Below are positions 61,287 through 64,000 of a stretch of 64,000 nt of DNA, piece after piece (positions within the stretch are counted from its first letter, which is position 1; each line of letters starts with the position of its first letter). The notes beneath the pieces were generated by a model. The model was given only the letters and a program-made list of their open reading frames with translations. It was not told the DNA's origin and made no database searches. A program made the position numbers and the translations under genes. This DNA is from MED-G105 sp039814575 (GTDB taxonomy: Bacteria; Pseudomonadota; Alphaproteobacteria; Caulobacterales; Parvularculaceae). Location of the stretch: the NCBI GenBank assembly GCA_039814575.1, contig JBCCAY010000015.1:19878-83877 (forward strand), given 5' to 3'.

Positions 61287-63185
61287 GTGGCGGCAGACGA
61301 TCAAAATTTCTCGGTTTGGAGTTTCATCAAAGGCATCGGCAAGCTGCTGATTGGCTTTTTATTAGTCGTGCAGGGGCTCATCGGCCTTGTTGTCATGATT
61401 ATGGTGGTGAGCGCTATTATTGCCCTTTCCAATGGCTTTATCGGCGATGGCGGCCCGAGCGCTACGGTGCCGGACGGGGCGGCGCTCTATATTAATCCCA
61501 ATGGCGTGTTGGTTGAACAAGCTGAGCCCGTCGATCCTTTCGAGCAAGCGTTCCAAGAAGCCTATGGCGTTGATGAGCCTGGCGATATCTCTGTGCATGA
61601 TCTGGTGCGGGCGATCCGCGAGGCAGCCGGCGACGATCGCATCAAAGGCATCGTTCTTGATCTGTCGGAACTTAGCGTTTCACCGTCTAGCGCCAGCAAG
61701 GTTCACTACGTTGCGGCCGAACTGGAGAAGTTCAAGCAATCTGGCAAAACGATCCAAGCGGTGGGTGATGTTTACGGCCAAGATCAATACCTTATGGCGG
61801 CCAGCGCAGACACCGTCTATCTCCATGATCGCGGCAGCCTGGTTTTCTTCGGCTACGGTAGATATGTTACGTATTTCAAGAGCTTCCTAGATAAAATTCG
61901 GGTGACGCCGCATGTGTTTCGTGTGGGCACGTTTAAGGCCGCTGTCGAGCCGTTCTTGCGCGACGACATGTCGGATGAGGCGCGGGCCGCGAACGCCGAT
62001 TATCTCGATGTTCTCTGGTCGCGGTACGCGAATGTAATTGAAGAGGCTCGCGGCCTAGATGATGGCGCTGTCGATCAGTTCGCCAATTCCTACAATTCGC
62101 TGCTCGCCGCGGCGAATGGCGATATGGCGCAAGCCGCCCTCGATTTCGGACTGGTTGACGAATTGAAGTCCCGGCCCGAGCAGCTCGCGGCGCTGAAAGA
62201 CCTCTATGGCGAGGATAAAGAAGGCGAGACGTTCAAGAATGTTGAGGTCGGCCGTTATCTCACCGCCCTTGGGCCGCGCGAAGACGGCGAGGCGCCGAAT
62301 GTCGCCGTCGTCACAGCCGCCGGCACGATTATCGACGGCGAAGCGCCGGCCGGCGTCGCCGCGGCGGGCGACACGATCGCTGGTTATTTGGAAAAGGCGC
62401 GTGAAGACGATGACGTGAAGGCGGTGGTTCTTCGCGTCGACAGCCCTGGCGGCTCGGCCTTCGCGTCGGAAGTCATTCGCGATCAAGTCATCGCTCTGAA
62501 AGAAGCCGGCAAACCAGTCGTCGTCTCAATGGGCTCCTTGGCGGCTTCGGGCGGCTATTGGATCTCGGCGCCCGCCGACGAGATTTGGGCCGCGCCGACG
62601 ACCATTACGGGCTCGATCGGCATTTTCGCTTTCTTCCCGACTTTCGAAAACGCGTTTGATTCCATCGGCATCCATGTGGACGGGGTCGGCACGACGGCGT
62701 TTTCCTCCCTTTACGGCACGGGCGCCGGGCCATTGAACGAACCCTTCGCGGACGTCATCCAGCAAAGCGTTGAACATGGCTATCGCGAGTTTCTGAGCAT
62801 CGTCGCCGACGGCCGCGACCTTGATTCGACCTATGTGGACTCCATCGCCCAGGGACGGGTTTGGATTGGCGAACGGGCGATGGGCCTCAGGCTTGTGGAC
62901 AAGCTCGGCGGTCTTGATGAGGCGGTCGCGGCGGCGGCGGCGCGCGCAGGGCTTGAGGAGTATGACCGCGTTGAAGTGCTCGATACGACGACGCCGTTTG
63001 AAATGCTCTTCGGCGGCGGCGCGGCGCGTGTGATGCGCATGGCCGGCGTTAGCCAACGTGATGCTCTGGCGCACGGCTCGGCGTTGCGCAAAGCGGTGCG
63101 CCGCATCGAGAAGACAATCGACTTTTACGGCGCCTTCAACGATCCGCACGCGATGTACGCGCGCTGCCTCTCCTGCGGGGGATGA
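61287..63185 (+). CDS. sppA: signal peptide peptidase SppA, 67K type
   Basis: Membrane-anchored serine/lysine peptidase of 632 aa that degrades cleaved signal peptides. One N-terminal transmembrane helix (about 16-46, FIKGIGKLLIGFLLVVQGLI). Two S49 repeats: the first carries the general base Lys217 (FRVGTFKAAVEPF), the second the nucleophile Ser421 (MGSLAASGGYWIS). Both match the E. coli Lys209/Ser409 dyad. The start is a GTG at 61287 with AAAGG upstream. The last Cys pair (CLSCGG) is unusual and not part of the catalytic site. It is divergent from the MoxR operon. Confidence 0.93.
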   Translation: MAADDQNFSVWSFIKGIGKLLIGFLLVVQGLIGLVVMIMVVSAIIALSNGFIGDGGPSATVPDGAALYINPNGVLVEQAEPVDPFEQAFQEAYGVDEPGDISVHDLVRAIREAAGDDRIKGIVLDLSELSVSPSSASKVHYVAAELEKFKQSGKTIQAVGDVYGQDQYLMAASADTVYLHDRGSLVFFGYGRYVTYFKSFLDKIRVTPHVFRVGTFKAAVEPFLRDDMSDEARAANADYLDVLWSRYANVIEEARGLDDGAVDQFANSYNSLLAAANGDMAQAALDFGLVDELKSRPEQLAALKDLYGEDKEGETFKNVEVGRYLTALGPREDGEAPNVAVVTAAGTIIDGEAPAGVAAAGDTIAGYLEKAREDDDVKAVVLRVDSPGGSAFASEVIRDQVIALKEAGKPVVVSMGSLAASGGYWISAPADEIWAAPTTITGSIGIFAFFPTFENAFDSIGIHVDGVGTTAFSSLYGTGAGPLNEPFADVIQQSVEHGYREFLSIVADGRDLDSTYVDSIAQGRVWIGERAMGLRLVDKLGGLDEAVAAAAARAGLEEYDRVEVLDTTTPFEMLFGGGAARVMRMAGVSQRDALAHGSALRKAVRRIEKTIDFYGAFNDPHAMYARCLSCGG

Positions 63186-63231
63186 TTCGTCCGCTTTAGT
63201 GCGGGCGCGAAGTTCGGTATGCTCGCCCGTA

Positions 63232-63837
63232 ATGTCAGATTTAATGCGATACGCCGCCGCCCTTGAGGGCGCTGAGTTCGACCGCGGCGTCCCCAAAGCC
63301 CTCGCCAAGTGGGACCCGCCCTATTGCGGCGAATTGGATATGCTGATCCGCGCTGACGGCGTTTGGATCCATGAGGGCACGCCGATCGGTCGCGCGCGGC
63401 TTGTGCGGCTTTTCTCCACAGTGCTTAGACGTGAAGGGGATCGCTATTTCCTCGTAACGCCGGTGGAAAAATTGGGCGTGCAGGTCGAAGACGCGCCGTT
63501 TCTTGCGGTTCTGATGCGCGTGGAAGGTGCCGGCGATGGTTGCCGCTTGGTCTTCACGACCAATGTTGGCGACGTCGTTGTTGCCGGGGCGGATCATCCT
63601 ATTGAGTATCGCGCGCGCCCAATCGCTGAGGCGGACGCGGCCGGCGAAGCCGAGGAACAAGCAGCCCCTTATGTGCGCGTGCGCGACGGTCTAGACGCCT
63701 TAGTGGCGCGGCCGGTTTTTTTCGATCTTGTCGCGGAAGGGGAACGGCGCCACATGGACGGCGTTGATATGTTCGGCGTCACGTCGGACAGCGTCTTTTT
63801 TCCTTTTGCGCCGGCGCGCGATATCGACGCGCCGTAA
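63232..63837 (+). CDS. DUF1285 family protein
   Basis: A 201-aa cytoplasmic protein from ATG 63232. Family signatures: DPPYCGELDMLIRADGVWIHEGTPIGRARLVRLFSTVLRR near the start, RYFLVTPVEKLGVQVEDAPF, and YVRVRDGLDALVARPVFFDL near the end. DUF1285 has a known fold but no assigned reaction; the gene is commonly near CoA pyrophosphatase and tRNA nucleotidyltransferase genes in Alphaproteobacteria. It starts 46 bp after sppA. An ORF reading back to 63058 overlaps sppA in another frame and is rejected. Confidence 0.88.
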   Translation: MSDLMRYAAALEGAEFDRGVPKALAKWDPPYCGELDMLIRADGVWIHEGTPIGRARLVRLFSTVLRREGDRYFLVTPVEKLGVQVEDAPFLAVLMRVEGAGDGCRLVFTTNVGDVVVAGADHPIEYRARPIAEADAAGEAEEQAAPYVRVRDGLDALVARPVFFDLVAEGERRHMDGVDMFGVTSDSVFFPFAPARDIDAP

Positions 63838-63926
63838 TTAGCGACCGTCGTTATGGCGCGCGCTCGTTTTTTTCATTGAGCGCCGCCGCTTTTTATTTTT
63901 GCGCGCGCGCCTATTTGAGTATTTGT

Positions 63927-64000
63927 ATGACCGATCCAGCGACGCCGACGTCTTCCTTGCGCACGCATATCGAACGCAATCTGCAGCGGGCGTCGGCGCA
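63927..64000 (+). CDS. start of a gene cut by the window edge, possibly CoA pyrophosphatase
   Basis: Open frame from ATG 63927 to the edge (24 codons), beginning MTDPATPTSSLRTHIERNLQ. Too little is present to assign a family. The position right after a DUF1285 gene suggests a NUDIX CoA pyrophosphatase by usual alphaproteobacterial gene order; this is inference only. Confidence 0.55.
   Translation, partial: MTDPATPTSSLRTHIERNLQRASA

Noticed and set aside
1..64000. tRNA, rRNA, CRISPR or prophage elements
   Set aside because: No T-loop-like GGTTCGAATCC with acceptor pairing, no regularly spaced direct repeats, no phage or transposase genes were recognised by eye; a tRNAscan or Infernal run would be decisive.

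Overview
The window is a chromosomal segment of an alphaproteobacterium, GC-rich in coding DNA, with two accessory-looking spots. Markers are the sucA-sucB-lpd locus, the mutS-glnD-murJ-trpS order, a Usg-family gene, an ECF11-type sigma factor with a ChrR anti-sigma factor, a split B12-dependent methionine synthase under a SamR/SahR-like palindrome, and a TTAA-N7-TTAAC CtrA-type box. The gene set resembles Parvularculaceae/Hyphomonadaceae-type marine bacteria, but that placement is inference. No rRNA, tRNA, CRISPR array, phage or transposase gene was seen.

Layout. 0-4.2 kb: end of sucA, sucB with two lipoyl domains, a small membrane protein and lpd. 4.4-6.3 kb: a large hydroxylase-sulfotransferase fusion whose N-terminus is readable only from an ATT start. 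6.5-11.2 kb: peptide transporter, cobalamin adenosyltransferase, SprA-type protease and an OmpA-like protein with a clear terminator. 11.7-17.0 kb: TetR regulator, a class A penicillin-binding protein and a secreted serine hydrolase. 17.1-20.6 kb: a Gfo/Idh oxidoreductase and an M24-fold hydrolase lie between a YgjP-type metallohydrolase gene and a stray copy of that gene's 3' end. 20.7-30.7 kb: mutS, glnD (degenerate HD domain), SDR, murJ, trpS, usg. 30.7-33.2 kb: stacked palindromic/MITE-like repeats, then a Mur ligase divergent from an LD-carboxypeptidase, a likely peptidoglycan recycling pair.

33.4-45 kb: FKBP lipoprotein, azoR with a divergent LysR regulator, GST, metH N-terminal module, argE, methyltransferase, PPP phosphatase, galE (catalytic Lys replaced by Met), VanZ protein, an unlisted 29-residue membrane peptide and TerC. 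45.3-49.2 kb: sigma/ChrR pair with a recognisable promoter, next to an FAD oxidoreductase and a DUF1365 protein, as in photo-oxidative stress loci. 49.4-53.7 kb: CoA-transferase subunits, gamma carbonic anhydrase, queC-queE and a flagellin-like helical protein. 53.9-60.7 kb: MoxR-DUF58-DUF4159-VWA/GATase-like membrane operon on the minus strand. 61.3-64 kb: sppA, a DUF1285 protein and the start of one more gene.

The most unusual items are the ATT-started fusion protein, the GlnD without HD catalytic residues, the GalE K-to-M change, a 104-bp repeat with terminal inverted repeats in two inverted copies, the direct repeat bracketing 17.1-19.9 kb, and the 29-residue peptide. All functional calls rest on motifs read by eye; no database search was made.
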